A DNA stretch of 64,000 bases from Bacteroidota bacterium (GTDB taxonomy: Bacteria > Bacteroidota > Bacteroidia > Cytophagales > Cyclobacteriaceae), in contig JACOSO010000086.1 of assembly GCA_016178785.1 (NCBI GenBank), forward strand, positions 62,001-126,000, given 5' to 3'. The notes under the pieces are model-generated. The model saw nothing but the letters and a program-made list of their open reading frames with translations, made no database searches and was not told the DNA's origin. A program made the translations under genes and the position numbers. Shown here in pieces: positions 44,501-53,736 of this stretch; positions within the stretch are counted from its first letter, which is position 1; each line of letters begins with the position of its first letter.

Positions 44501-45379
44501 ATGAAAAAGATAGCTCTGTTCCTTTTTGGCATTCTTCAAATCAACTATTCGCAAGCGCAAGACATCACTGTTCTAGTAAGTCCTCAGTGGCTGTCTGAGC
44601 ACAAGTCGGATGCAAACCTTGTTCTGCTCCAAGTGAATTTTTTAAAAATCGATTATGATGACGAGCACATTGCCGGTGCCCGTTATTTATGGCCAGGCTG
44701 GCTTGCGCCTGATTCTCCGGTCGGTGCGATGAATGATCCCGATCCCGTCAAAGCAAAAGAAGTAATTGAATCTCTGGGCATTTCAAATGACTCTCATGTT
44801 GTTCTTTGCCATGTGCGCGGAGAAGTCTCTCCAACAGCGCGAATGTTTTTGACATTAGAGAATTTCGGATTAAAGGGTCACGTTTCATTTCTCAATGGTG
44901 GTGTTGATGCATGGAAGAAAGCTGGGTATCCTGTGACCAAGGATGTCCCAACTTTTAAAAAAGGAAAATTCAAAATAAACAAGGGAGCATTGGTTGTGGA
45001 CAAGAATTATGTGTTGAAGCATTTACATTCAGATTCAGTTACTATTGTCGATGCCCGCATGAAAAGGTTCTATGACGGAGAATCAACAGGCAATCCTCGT
45101 GATGGTCACATTGCCGGGGCGAAAAACATTCCGTATACAGAAATGATTGACGCGACCAACGTTTTCAAATCAGATGAACAACTTCAAGCTTATTTCACTC
45201 CCGTAAGTGAAGCAAAAAAACCGATGGTGGTTTATTGTTTCATCGGTCAGACCGCGAGTGTGGTTTATATGGCCGGAAGAATCTTGGGCTACCCCATGAA
45301 ATTGTATGACGGCTCAATGCAGGAGTGGAGCCGCATCAAAGAATTGCCGATGGAAGTCACAGAAAAAAAAGAAAAGTAG
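44501..45379 (+). CDS. Two-domain thiosulfate sulfurtransferase, secreted
   Basis: A 292-residue tandem rhodanese with signal peptide (MKKIALFLFGILQINYSQAQ). First domain: HIAGARYLWPGW, LCHVRGEVSPTARMF; second: VDARMKRFYDGESTGNPRDGHIAGAKNIPYTEM and the catalytic loop VVYCFIGQTASVVYMAGRILG with cysteine in CFIGQTA. Sulfur transfer from thiosulfate or a related donor is the family activity. The ATG at 44501 is preferred over a TTG at 44453. It probably serves sulfur or cyanide handling in the periplasm. Confidence 0.88.
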   Translation: MKKIALFLFGILQINYSQAQDITVLVSPQWLSEHKSDANLVLLQVNFLKIDYDDEHIAGARYLWPGWLAPDSPVGAMNDPDPVKAKEVIESLGISNDSHVVLCHVRGEVSPTARMFLTLENFGLKGHVSFLNGGVDAWKKAGYPVTKDVPTFKKGKFKINKGALVVDKNYVLKHLHSDSVTIVDARMKRFYDGESTGNPRDGHIAGAKNIPYTEMIDATNVFKSDEQLQAYFTPVSEAKKPMVVYCFIGQTASVVYMAGRILGYPMKLYDGSMQEWSRIKELPMEVTEKKEK

Positions 45380-45500
45380 CTGACTTAATTTGATTGCACC
45401 TTTTCGCGTTTACGAATCCGACTACTGCGTCTTTGACTCACTGGGTGTTTAAGCCTTTCGCATTTCTTTTATTACTTTCATTGCCGAATAATGTAAGTCC

Positions 45501-47153
45501 ATGTCAAACATCTCCGTATTGAATTCTTTTTTGAAGTGGGAAAAAGAAAAACCCGATCTTATTTTTCTTCGTCAACCCGTGCAAGGCAAATGGCACGAGT
45601 GGTCATACAAAAGCGCAGGGCAAGAGATTAGAAAAATTGCTTCGGGCCTTCAGTCGATGGGCTTGCCCAATCGGAGCAACATCGCCATCCTTTCAAAAAA
45701 CTGTGCTCATTGGCTGATGGCAGATCTCGCTATTATTATGGCAGGCTATGTTTCGGTTCCGCTTTATGCTAACATCAGTGACGCCTCTATCAGACAAATT
45801 TTAGAGCACAGCGAGTCCAAAGCAATCTTCATTGGCAAGCTGGATGATTATGAAAAGCAGAAAGAAGGAATTCCATCATCCGTAAAAAAGATCAGTATCG
45901 ATTTTTTCGGAATTGCAGAGGGTGAATTGGTCAGCGAATGGTTATCTAATCAAAAACCGCTTGAAAAAATTGCCGAATGGAATCCGGATGAGTTACTGAC
46001 AATCATGTACACTTCGGGAACAACGGGTAAACCCAAAGGAGTAATGTTCAATCCTCAAGCTTTCGGTCATGCTATAAAAGTTGTCATGGATTATCTCGAT
46101 CGCGTGAAACCTCTCCCTCCACATCCTGTTTTATTTTCGTACTTGCCACTGTGTCACATTGCCGAACGCCATCTTACGGAAGCGTTGGGCTGCGAAACCG
46201 GTGCTTCGATTTCTTTTGTTGAGTCGCTTGATACCTTCGCACGAGATCTGGCTTCGGTTCGACCCCATTTATTTTTTGGTGTGCCTAGGATATGGGCGCG
46301 TTTTCAGGAAAAAATATTGGAAAAACTTCCTCCCAAGAAATTGGATATCTATTTGAAAATTCCTTTGCTGAATTCTTTCATAAAAAAAATACTGTCAAAA
46401 AAGCTCGGGCTGTCACGAAGTGTAATCAATGCTTCAGGTGCTGCTCCGATGCCCGCTTCGCTTCTCACGTGGCTTGATCAGTTAGGAATTGAAGTACACG
46501 AGATATACGGAATGACAGAGAATTGCGCACTATCGCATGGCAATCAGGAAGAAAGACGCCACGGTACAGTTGGCAAATTGATGAAGTCGGTCGAAGCAAA
46601 ATTTTCAAACGAAGGAGAAATACTTACTCGTCATAAAGCTTTGATGATGGGCTACTACAAAGAACCTGTTATGACTGCCGAAGTTTTTGCATCGGATGGT
46701 TTTTTGAAAACTGGTGATATCGGATCCCTGGACAAAGACGGATTTCTCACCATCACCGGGCGTATGAAAGACAATTTCAAAACGGATAAGGGAAAATATG
46801 TGTCACCCTTGCCAATGGAATTGCGATTGTCAAAAAACAGCGACATAGGGCAAGTGTGTGTCGTAGGTATGGGAATACCTCAGCCTATTGCACTCATCAA
46901 TTTGTCGGAAGTTGGTAAAGCAAGATCAAAGGGAGAGATCATCAAAAGCCTGTCAGCTTCTATCGCTGAAGTAAACAATACGGTGGAAGATTATGAGAAA
47001 TTAAAGAAAGCTGTCATCATGAAAGAGGATTGGACGATTACAAATGGATTAATGACACCGACCCTAAAAATCAAGCGTAACGAAGTCGAGAAAATTCATT
47101 TGCCAAAGTACCCGATGTGGTACACGATTGAGGGACCTGTTGTATGGGAATAG
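45501..47153 (+). CDS. AMP-forming acyl-CoA synthetase
   Basis: A 550-residue adenylate-forming enzyme, likely a long-chain fatty acid-CoA ligase. Motifs: P-loop MYTSGTTGKPKG, IYGMTE, GFLKTGDIGSLDKDGFLTITGRMKD and the C-terminal catalytic-lysine region LMTPTLKIKR. It would feed the beta-oxidation operon 4 kb away. Its stop TAG (47151-47153) is the first three bases of the CCCTCTCCC palindrome. Confidence 0.9.
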   Translation: MSNISVLNSFLKWEKEKPDLIFLRQPVQGKWHEWSYKSAGQEIRKIASGLQSMGLPNRSNIAILSKNCAHWLMADLAIIMAGYVSVPLYANISDASIRQILEHSESKAIFIGKLDDYEKQKEGIPSSVKKISIDFFGIAEGELVSEWLSNQKPLEKIAEWNPDELLTIMYTSGTTGKPKGVMFNPQAFGHAIKVVMDYLDRVKPLPPHPVLFSYLPLCHIAERHLTEALGCETGASISFVESLDTFARDLASVRPHLFFGVPRIWARFQEKILEKLPPKKLDIYLKIPLLNSFIKKILSKKLGLSRSVINASGAAPMPASLLTWLDQLGIEVHEIYGMTENCALSHGNQEERRHGTVGKLMKSVEAKFSNEGEILTRHKALMMGYYKEPVMTAEVFASDGFLKTGDIGSLDKDGFLTITGRMKDNFKTDKGKYVSPLPMELRLSKNSDIGQVCVVGMGIPQPIALINLSEVGKARSKGEIIKSLSASIAEVNNTVEDYEKLKKAVIMKEDWTITNGLMTPTLKIKRNEVEKIHLPKYPMWYTIEGPVVWE

Positions 47154-47216
47154 CCCTCACCCGTCCTCGTTCCTTGGACACCCTCTCCCCCAGGGAGAGG
47201 GAAGGGGTGAGGGCTA
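47151..47216. repeat. CCCTCTCCC/GGGAGAGGG palindrome between convergent stops
   Basis: A 66-bp GC-rich element with a perfect 12-bp terminal inverted repeat (TAGCCCTCACCC / GGGTGAGGGCTA) and an inner 9-bp hairpin CCCTCTCCC / GGGAGAGGG with a 3-base loop. The outermost TAG and CTA are the stop codons of the acyl-CoA synthetase and of the UbiA gene. Similar CCCTCTCCC-type repeats occur in many bacteria. It may also terminate both genes. Confidence 0.75.
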
Positions 47217-48098
47217 GAAGTACTGCCCAACATGACTGTTGGCGAAAAAGAAATAAATAAAAAATCCATTCAAACAGGTAGCTGAAATGAAGTTAAGGCC
47301 CATCGTGTTTGAAAAATTTGCTTTTACAGGATCATTCCACACCCTCACGAACCAAATCATAAAAAAAAGAATCACTGGGGCTAATGCAACCACAAATGCA
47401 AAACTATACTCGGAGGAAAAATAGGTATTGAAATAAAGAATGAATCCGAGCGATGCCAACGCAAAAACGAGTTGAACAAAAATAAAGGTGCCCCGAATAC
47501 CGAGAAGCATGCTCATCGTTTTATCACCATGTTTAGCATCTTCTTCGTGCTGATATACTTGAGTCATCGGGTAATTACCGAGCAGCATAATTGTAGTGAG
47601 CAACGCAGGCAATATAACTTTAGCTTTCATCAAATTATCAATTTCAAAATTATTGATGGCGATGTAGCTCATCATGAACGTGAAGCAACCTTGAAAAAGG
47701 CCAACGGTGAGCCAACCGATCACCGGATATTTTTTTAATCGAATAGAAGGGTGGCTGTAAGCTTTTGATATAAGTCCGTAAATCAAAATCAGTGCAGCAA
47801 AAAGCAAATTGATTTTTAAGTAGGCGAGAGCTATCGCCATTGAATCAAACAAGAGAGAAACATAATAAAGACTCTTATTTACAGGTGGAGGATTCTTCAA
47901 TCCACCTATACTCTTTTCGTCTTTATCAAAATAACTATTATATCCATTGCTTGCGGGATACAACAACAGATGAATAATTACAAACGACCACAGCAGCCGA
48001 CTTTCATTAAAATTTGGCGAGATCCCGAGGGCAAAAAGATAGACGGGTAGAAGAAAATAAGAAAACGAAATTCTTAAGTGGAGTAGGGTGGATAGCAT
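47214..48098 (-). CDS. UbiA family prenyltransferase
   Basis: A 294-residue multi-pass protein with about eight hydrophobic segments. The two acidic prenyltransferase motifs are visible: NGYNSYFDKDEKSIGG and EEDAKHGDKTMSM. UbiA enzymes transfer a polyprenyl or similar group to an aromatic or other acceptor in the membrane; which acceptor cannot be said, and no quinone gene is adjacent. It is convergent with the acyl-CoA synthetase gene. Confidence 0.8.
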   Translation of the reverse strand: MLSTLLHLRISFSYFLLPVYLFALGISPNFNESRLLWSFVIIHLLLYPASNGYNSYFDKDEKSIGGLKNPPPVNKSLYYVSLLFDSMAIALAYLKINLLFAALILIYGLISKAYSHPSIRLKKYPVIGWLTVGLFQGCFTFMMSYIAINNFEIDNLMKAKVILPALLTTIMLLGNYPMTQVYQHEEDAKHGDKTMSMLLGIRGTFIFVQLVFALASLGFILYFNTYFSSEYSFAFVVALAPVILFFMIWFVRVWNDPVKANFSNTMGLNFISATCLNGFFIYFFFANSHVGQYF

Positions 48099-48146
48099 TT
48101 GCGGTAATTGCAGTTGAAGATACTGCTTACCCTTAAAGAATAAAAT

Positions 48147-48458
48147 TTATGTCAATGACAGCATCACTTTTTTCATCAATGTCTTTTCATCCGCACTCAA
48201 TTCAACTTTTTCTTCCGGATGATTTGTGAAGGACTCCAAATCAAAATAAAAACGCAGTCGGTATTTCCATATCAAATCTGCGCCAATGGCCTTCTTTAGT
48301 TCTTTCAAGTCACTGCGGTTATGCACCCAAAATAACTGTACTTCTTTATGAGGAATCTCCACAGTTACCTGTCCGCGAAGAAATCTTGAATTGTCATCCA
48401 AGCGCTTATGGTGCAGTTCAACGAATCCAGGGTTTCCAACGATATATATAGTTTGCAT
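48147..48458 (-). CDS. Small hypothetical protein
   Basis: A 103-residue protein without signal or membrane segment. It begins MQTIYIVGNPGFVELHHKRL and ends in a lysine-rich helix (SADEKTLMKKVML). Composition is ordinary and the frame is clean, so it is likely real. No family recognised. It stands 48 bp upstream of the UbiA gene on the same strand. Confidence 0.6.
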   Translation of the reverse strand: MQTIYIVGNPGFVELHHKRLDDNSRFLRGQVTVEIPHKEVQLFWVHNRSDLKELKKAIGADLIWKYRLRFYFDLESFTNHPEEKVELSADEKTLMKKVMLSLT

Positions 48459-48709
48459 AGCTTAAAAAATCAGAAGTCGCTAAAACTTACCTCTGCGTAC
48501 CTTCCTTTACGACAAATTTAGTGCAATGGTTTTACGCAATTTATGTGGTTACACAACCTAATAACATAACAAAACAGGGCCCAATCAATCTTTCTTAGAA
48601 CTAATGTAATCAAACGCCCAATAAAATTTTTGACGGAAGACTTTTGGCACAATTTTTAATAATTTTAGTTTTATTTTAAATCAGTTCATTAGCTAACAAA
48701 AATCAGGTT

Positions 48710-49255
48710 ATGAAAAAGATCATTTGGTGTTTGTCATTGCTTGCGGTTTTATCATCGTGTGGTTCAAGTCCATTTGGACAAAAAGTAAAAGAACCTTTTC
48801 GGGGAAGCGCTTATGAATCAAACAATCGTTTCTTTCGTGGAACTGGCAAGGGCGAAAGCTCAGCTGATAATATTGCTCGTGGCAAAGCAGATATTGAAGC
48901 AAAAACCATTTTGGCAGGCCAGGTGAATACCACTATGAAGCAAGTTGCTGATCAATACCTCGGTCAAACTCAAAACGATCGAGCAGCCGATGTGGCTGAT
49001 AAATTTCAAACACTTTCTCGCGAGGTAATGAATACCAACATTGCAGATCTGCGCAAGATTGGTGAACAGAAATATTTCAACAAAAAAGAAAATAAGTACA
49101 CTGTTTTCATTGCCTACGAAATAAAAAAGAATGCAATGTTTCGTTTCATGAAAAAGCAGGCGAAGACCAACCAACAAATTGACGAACGGCAACAGGAAGT
49201 GATCCAGAAAATTTTGGATGAAGAGTTAAAGAAGGCTGATAAGGAAGGCGACTGA
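48710..49255 (+). CDS. LPP20-like lipoprotein
   Basis: A 181-residue lipoprotein: MKKIIWCLSLLAVLSSCGSS with the lipobox cysteine in LSSC. The mature part (FFRGTGKGESSADNIARGKADIEAKTILAGQV and then YTVFIAYEIKK) resembles the LPP20 family. The tail is charged and helical. It probably sits in the outer membrane. It is convergent with the M28 gene through a word-iterated palindrome that starts at its own TGA stop. Confidence 0.78.
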   Translation: MKKIIWCLSLLAVLSSCGSSPFGQKVKEPFRGSAYESNNRFFRGTGKGESSADNIARGKADIEAKTILAGQVNTTMKQVADQYLGQTQNDRAADVADKFQTLSREVMNTNIADLRKIGEQKYFNKKENKYTVFIAYEIKKNAMFRFMKKQAKTNQQIDERQQEVIQKILDEELKKADKEGD

Positions 49256-49321
49256 TTTGAAAATGAGTTGATTTGCTAATTTGAAAATGCTACTCTCAAC
49301 TACAAATTTTCAAATTTGCTA
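49253..49321. repeat. Palindromic spacer between convergent genes, AATTTGAAAAT family
   Basis: TAATTTGAAAAT (49277-49288) and the reverse complement of 49306-49317 (AAATTTGAAAAT) match at 11 of 12. An additional GATTTGAAAATG word begins at the LPP20-like stop. The element runs from the TGA stop of that gene to the TAG stop of the M28 gene (49319-49321), so both stops lie at its borders. Confidence 0.6.
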
Positions 49322-50320
49322 CTCCTCAAAATACACGACATTCAACAACGTAGTACCCACAGCGCCTAACGTTTCTTTGCTTATAATTGAAAGGTTGTCT
49401 TTGCGCGAGTGATGGTAATCACCAAAAAAACCAACGCCTGTTTGATAGTGTACAATATCAATCATTGGGATTTTGCCAATCTTATTGACAAACACATGAT
49501 CATCGGTGATGATGCCTGCAACGTTTGCTTTCACGAAGTAATCCGTATAACCCAATCGCGAAGCAGTGTTCCAAACTTTTTCTACCACAGTCGGGGCAAA
49601 TTCCAACGAAGTCCATTCCCGAAAAAATTGCGCGTGCTTAGCGCCAACCATGTCAAGTAAAATCCCAAAATAAGCTGTATAGTTTTTCTTATGCTTATGC
49701 TTCGCCCAGTATTGCGACCCCAGGCACCACCAGTCTTCATAACCATCGGGCAATTTTAACTTGCTCTCTTCATTTATTTTTTCGCCCCAATCTTCGCCAT
49801 CAAATAATATCAAGTCAACACCAACTGTTGGAGAATTACTTTTTGAAAGAACGCGTGCTACTTCAAGTAAAACGCCCACGCCACTTGCTCCGTCATTAGC
49901 TCCGTCAAAGGGGGCATCTTTTTTCTCTCCATCTTTGTCTGCATATGGTCTTGTATCCCAATGCGCTGCCAGTAAAATTCTTTTTTGTGCTTGTGGGTTA
50001 TAGCTCGCAATGATGTTTTTCAATTGCACTTTTTGGTTATCCCAGGTAGTGGCATCAAAATCCTGAGTAATAACGGTAGCTCCGAATTTTTTAAACTGAT
50101 TGATGAAATAGTCAGCAGCTTGTTGGTGCGGCTTCGTATTGGGTACGCGCGGGCCAAACTTTACTTGTTGTTCTACAAAGAAATAGGCGGAGTCAGCATT
50201 AAATTGAGGTACTTGAATTATTCGTGCGGGCTTTTCTTCCACCGATTTTTTCTTAGAGGTACATGAGCTTAATGCAAATAAAATTGAGGCCCCAATCAGA
50301 ATTGATTTTTTGTCGATCAT
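49319..50320 (-). CDS. M28 peptidase / glutaminyl cyclase-like lipoprotein
   Basis: A 333-residue lipoprotein (MIDKKSILIGASILFALSSCTSKK; lipobox LSSC). The zinc-enzyme motifs of the glutaminyl-peptide cyclotransferase branch of M28 are present: LLAAHWDTRPYAD, DGANDGASGVGVLLE, LFDGEDWGE, DDHVFVN and DYHHSRKDNL. It could cyclise N-terminal glutamine or hydrolyse peptides in the periplasm. It follows the membrane protein gene by 4 bp on the same strand. Confidence 0.9.
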   Translation of the reverse strand: MIDKKSILIGASILFALSSCTSKKKSVEEKPARIIQVPQFNADSAYFFVEQQVKFGPRVPNTKPHQQAADYFINQFKKFGATVITQDFDATTWDNQKVQLKNIIASYNPQAQKRILLAAHWDTRPYADKDGEKKDAPFDGANDGASGVGVLLEVARVLSKSNSPTVGVDLILFDGEDWGEKINEESKLKLPDGYEDWWCLGSQYWAKHKHKKNYTAYFGILLDMVGAKHAQFFREWTSLEFAPTVVEKVWNTASRLGYTDYFVKANVAGIITDDHVFVNKIGKIPMIDIVHYQTGVGFFGDYHHSRKDNLSIISKETLGAVGTTLLNVVYFEE

Positions 50321-50324
50321 TAGC

Positions 50325-51734
50325 CTATTCTTGAATTACTTTTTTCCGTTCGTAAAGAACGCCATTTCGCTGGTAATGTTTCCCTGTTAAGGGCAGTCTT
50401 GAAAATATTTCCTTCATCTTGTTTTTTTCATCGACAATTATATCGGGCGGATCTTTTTGGAATGATTCGTTGATCCAGACCAGATCTTTGAAATAATCGT
50501 GCAACTCAAAAATTTTGACCGACAAATTCCAATTCAAAAAATAGGAAGCCATTTTATTGTTTTCGTACAAGCCAATATTGTTCGATAAGACAAGAATTCG
50601 TTTGTCTTTGATCGCTGTTTTTTGATCGGAATTTTCTACGTACATATTTGTATAATCAATCCCAGTCATTTTTTTCTCTTTTGCAGCGAAACTTATTCCG
50701 ATGATGCCAATGATGAAGATCCATAGCATTGCCTCGGCAATCCATTTTCTACGAATGAGCAGCAGATAATGACTGATAAAATAGGCCACAGAAGGAAGGA
50801 ACGTTATAAAACTATGAGGGGTACGTTCACGCGCAATAAACACGTTTAATAATGCGATCAGCAACCAAATCAACATCACCTGCAAAAGCTGCGATTGATA
50901 GCGGGTAAACCTCGCCTCACGACTTAACATCACCATTGAAAAGAAAAAATAGATGAGAACGGTCAAGCCAAGCCAAAAAAGAGATTGCCAGGATATGAGG
51001 ACAGTTGAATTAATGGTAAAGTTTGCTCCGTAAAAAAAACCGCCCAGTTCAGAAAGCCCACCTTTGAAGTAATAAAACATTACTAACAAAGAATGCGGAA
51101 ACAGAAATCCAAACAATAACAGCAGAGACTTTCTTAAATCTATTCGTGTATATGAAAGTAGAATCACGTAAGCACCGATCAGGAAAATCGAATAACTGAA
51201 CACAAACATCGATGCTATGCCGAGGTACACCCCAAGGTTGAGAATTATTTCATCGCGTTGCACCCTGAATTCGATCTCTTTAAATAGATTGTTGAGGGCG
51301 AACAATAAAAATGTGGAAGCCCAAAGCTCGTCTGATAACGAAAGCAGGTCAAACGAAAAGAAGCAAAGCACACCAAAAATCAGTGCGGGGAAGTAATTGT
51401 TCTCGTTATAGGCTTTGTTGCGAATGAGGACGAACGAAAAAAATGCGGCTTGAAAAAAAAGAATCAGTAATGCGAGTACATGTCTTGATATCAGCGATCT
51501 GCCAAAAATCAACTCAATCCACTTGGCAAACTGTGAGGCAAGCCAGGGTGTGTCGTCTACCACTTGCGCGTACATCGATTTTCCATCATTAAGTGCTTCG
51601 CCCAACACCATGTCCTTCAATTCTTGAAGAGTAATTACTTCATGATTAATTAAAAACGGAAGTGAGACAATTACCATCAACCCTAGAACGCCCAAGAGGC
51701 GATATGGATCATTGACTCTGAAAAATCGTAGCAC
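50325..51734 (-). CDS. Multi-pass membrane protein, unknown
   Basis: A 469-residue protein with about ten hydrophobic segments and a soluble C-terminal region of about 120 residues (KDKRILVLSNNIGLYENNKMASYFLNW). The start is a GTG at 51734; the frame has no nearby ATG until residue 20, and the N-terminus RFFRVNDPYRLLG looks genuine. It resembles DUF6427-type membrane proteins in length and pattern, but I am not sure. It precedes the M28 gene in one transcript. Confidence 0.7.
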   Translation of the reverse strand: MLRFFRVNDPYRLLGVLGLMVIVSLPFLINHEVITLQELKDMVLGEALNDGKSMYAQVVDDTPWLASQFAKWIELIFGRSLISRHVLALLILFFQAAFFSFVLIRNKAYNENNYFPALIFGVLCFFSFDLLSLSDELWASTFLLFALNNLFKEIEFRVQRDEIILNLGVYLGIASMFVFSYSIFLIGAYVILLSYTRIDLRKSLLLLFGFLFPHSLLVMFYYFKGGLSELGGFFYGANFTINSTVLISWQSLFWLGLTVLIYFFFSMVMLSREARFTRYQSQLLQVMLIWLLIALLNVFIARERTPHSFITFLPSVAYFISHYLLLIRRKWIAEAMLWIFIIGIIGISFAAKEKKMTGIDYTNMYVENSDQKTAIKDKRILVLSNNIGLYENNKMASYFLNWNLSVKIFELHDYFKDLVWINESFQKDPPDIIVDEKNKMKEIFSRLPLTGKHYQRNGVLYERKKVIQE

Positions 51735-52032
51735 TTGGAAATTTTCTTAGCTGCAAATAAATCAAAAATTTAACTGTGATTGCACTGACTACATGACGCT
51801 AAAGAAAACTTTTAACCCTGTGGTCTTCCAAAGGGCTTGGGATTGAGTAAAAAATTGGTCCACTGATTTTTCTTCAAAATCATGTAAGCGTCAGCATTGT
51901 ACCTTCGCAATATCAATTAACCCTTCAGTTTAATCATGCAAATCGAGTAAATCATTCGTTTCTCTTAAGAAGCAAACTAACAATCAAGCCCAAAAAATTT
52001 TTCCTGTGAATAATCAAGGTTATCTTTACAGC

Positions 52033-52392
52033 ATGAGCGTGAGGCAGCAAAAATACGGGCGGTTGATCCAAAAAGAGTTAAGTGACATTTTTTTTCGCGA
52101 CAAGCGAAGCATCCTTGATAATGCCTTCATCACTATTGCCGAAGTAAAAATGAGCCCCGATCTGAGCGTGGCCAAGGTTTTTTTGAGCATGACTTTGGCA
52201 AAAAATAAAAATGTGGTATTGGCCAGCATCAATTCTCATAAAAGTGAAATCCGAAAAGCATTGGGCGACCGCATCCGTAACCAGGCACGCATTGTGCCAG
52301 AGTTGGTGTTTGTGATCGATGAAGTAGAAGAGAATGCCCAGCGCATTGAAGACCTGATCAAAAGCCTGAATATTCCTAAGGAAGAAAAATAA
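52033..52392 (+). CDS. rbfA: Ribosome-binding factor A
   Basis: A 119-residue RbfA, needed for late 16S rRNA processing in the 30S subunit. It has the KH-like fold pattern: RQQKYGRLIQKELSDIFF, FITIAEVKMSPDLSVAKVFLSM, and the late ELVFVIDEVEENAQRIEDLI. The ATG at 52033 is used; the frame reaches a GTG at 52006. It is 15 bp upstream of the permease gene. Confidence 0.93.
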   Translation: MSVRQQKYGRLIQKELSDIFFRDKRSILDNAFITIAEVKMSPDLSVAKVFLSMTLAKNKNVVLASINSHKSEIRKALGDRIRNQARIVPELVFVIDEVEENAQRIEDLIKSLNIPKEEK

Positions 52393-52407
52393 TCTGCTTC
52401 TTTGCTG

Positions 52408-53631
52408 ATGAATTTACCTCTCTTCATTGCCAGGCGCTATTTTTTCTCCAGGCGTAAAACAAATTTCATCAACGTCATTTCCGGACTGTCAATGGTAGGC
52501 GTAGCTTTTTCAACGGCTGCTTTGGTGATCGTGCTTTCAGTGTTTAATGGATTGGAAGGACTGCTAAGGTCTCTGAATAATTCCTTCGACCCGGAAATAA
52601 AAATCGAAGCTGTTAAAGGAAAATCGTTTGAGATTGATAATGCTTTTTTGAATCGGATCAAGTCTGTAAAAGGAGTAGAAGTTGTTACTGAGGTGGTTGA
52701 AGACTACGCGCTACTTCGTTACCGCGATGCTGATATGGTTGTGACCATGAAAGGAGTAAGCCCCAATTTTATTGATCAACATCGACTGGATAACAGTATT
52801 GTAGAAGGTGAATTGAAACTTCACGATTCACTTGGTAATTATGCAATCATAGGTCGGGGAGTCAGGTATATGCTTTCTGTTCCTGTTACAGAAACAATTT
52901 ATCCGCTACAAGTCTTTTATATCAAAAATGCGAAGGCATCCGTGATTGACCCCTCTAAGCTTTATAGTTCAAGGAATATTATGCCTGGCGCGGTCTTCTC
53001 TATCGAAAAAAATGTAGATGAGAATAATATTTTCCTTCCGCTGGATTTTGTAACTGATTTAATGGGCTATGAGAACAAACGCACTTCACTTGAAATAAAG
53101 ATTGAGGCAAGGGTTGACCCCAAAAGGGTACAAGCTGCCATTCGAAAAGAACTGGGAGAAAAATTTCAAGTGCTCACGAACGATGAGCAACATAAAGACC
53201 TTTACCGACTGCTCAATCTTGAAAAGCTTTTTACTTTTATCTCACTTACTCTACTGATCATCATCGCATCGATCAATATTTTCTTTTCGTTAATGATGCT
53301 TGCTATTGATAAGAAAAAGGACATTTCTATTCTCGCAGCGGTTGGCGCTCAGCCTGGTTTGATCAAGAAAATATTTTTGGGTGAAGGTGCCCTCATTGCA
53401 TTCAGCGGTGCGGCATTCGGATTATTGTTGGGCGGAATTATTTGCTGGGCTCAGGATCAATTCGGACTTGTGGGTATGGGTATGGAGAGCTCGCTTGTCA
53501 ACGCCTATCCGGTTGAGATGAGAGTTGCAGATTTTTTTTTGGTAGCTTCAGTAATCGTTGCGATTACATTTTTGATTTCATTTTATCCGGCATCACTTGC
53601 TTCGCGATCGTATTCTGCTCAGCAGCTTTAA
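52408..53631 (+). CDS. LolC/E-type ABC transporter permease
   Basis: A 407-residue FtsX-like permease. MNLPLFIARRYFFSRRKTNFINVISGLSMVGVAFSTAALVIVLSVFNG is the LolC/E-type N-terminus with the first membrane helix, then a large periplasmic domain (about 50-270), then three helices (SLTLLIIIASINIFFSLMML and two more). LolCDE releases lipoproteins from the inner membrane. The ATG at 52408 is chosen; two non-ATG codons precede it. No ATPase gene is adjacent; the following gene has a LolA/B-like look. Confidence 0.88.
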   Translation: MNLPLFIARRYFFSRRKTNFINVISGLSMVGVAFSTAALVIVLSVFNGLEGLLRSLNNSFDPEIKIEAVKGKSFEIDNAFLNRIKSVKGVEVVTEVVEDYALLRYRDADMVVTMKGVSPNFIDQHRLDNSIVEGELKLHDSLGNYAIIGRGVRYMLSVPVTETIYPLQVFYIKNAKASVIDPSKLYSSRNIMPGAVFSIEKNVDENNIFLPLDFVTDLMGYENKRTSLEIKIEARVDPKRVQAAIRKELGEKFQVLTNDEQHKDLYRLLNLEKLFTFISLTLLIIIASINIFFSLMMLAIDKKKDISILAAVGAQPGLIKKIFLGEGALIAFSGAAFGLLLGGIICWAQDQFGLVGMGMESSLVNAYPVEMRVADFFLVASVIVAITFLISFYPASLASRSYSAQQL

Positions 53632-53736
53632 GGGATTTTGATTTCAGTTTCTCCTAAAAAACAGGTACTTTCAGTTCCTTTTTTGAAACTAATTCCCACA
53701 GTTAACGTCTTTGAGTAAATCAAATAATCAAACCCT

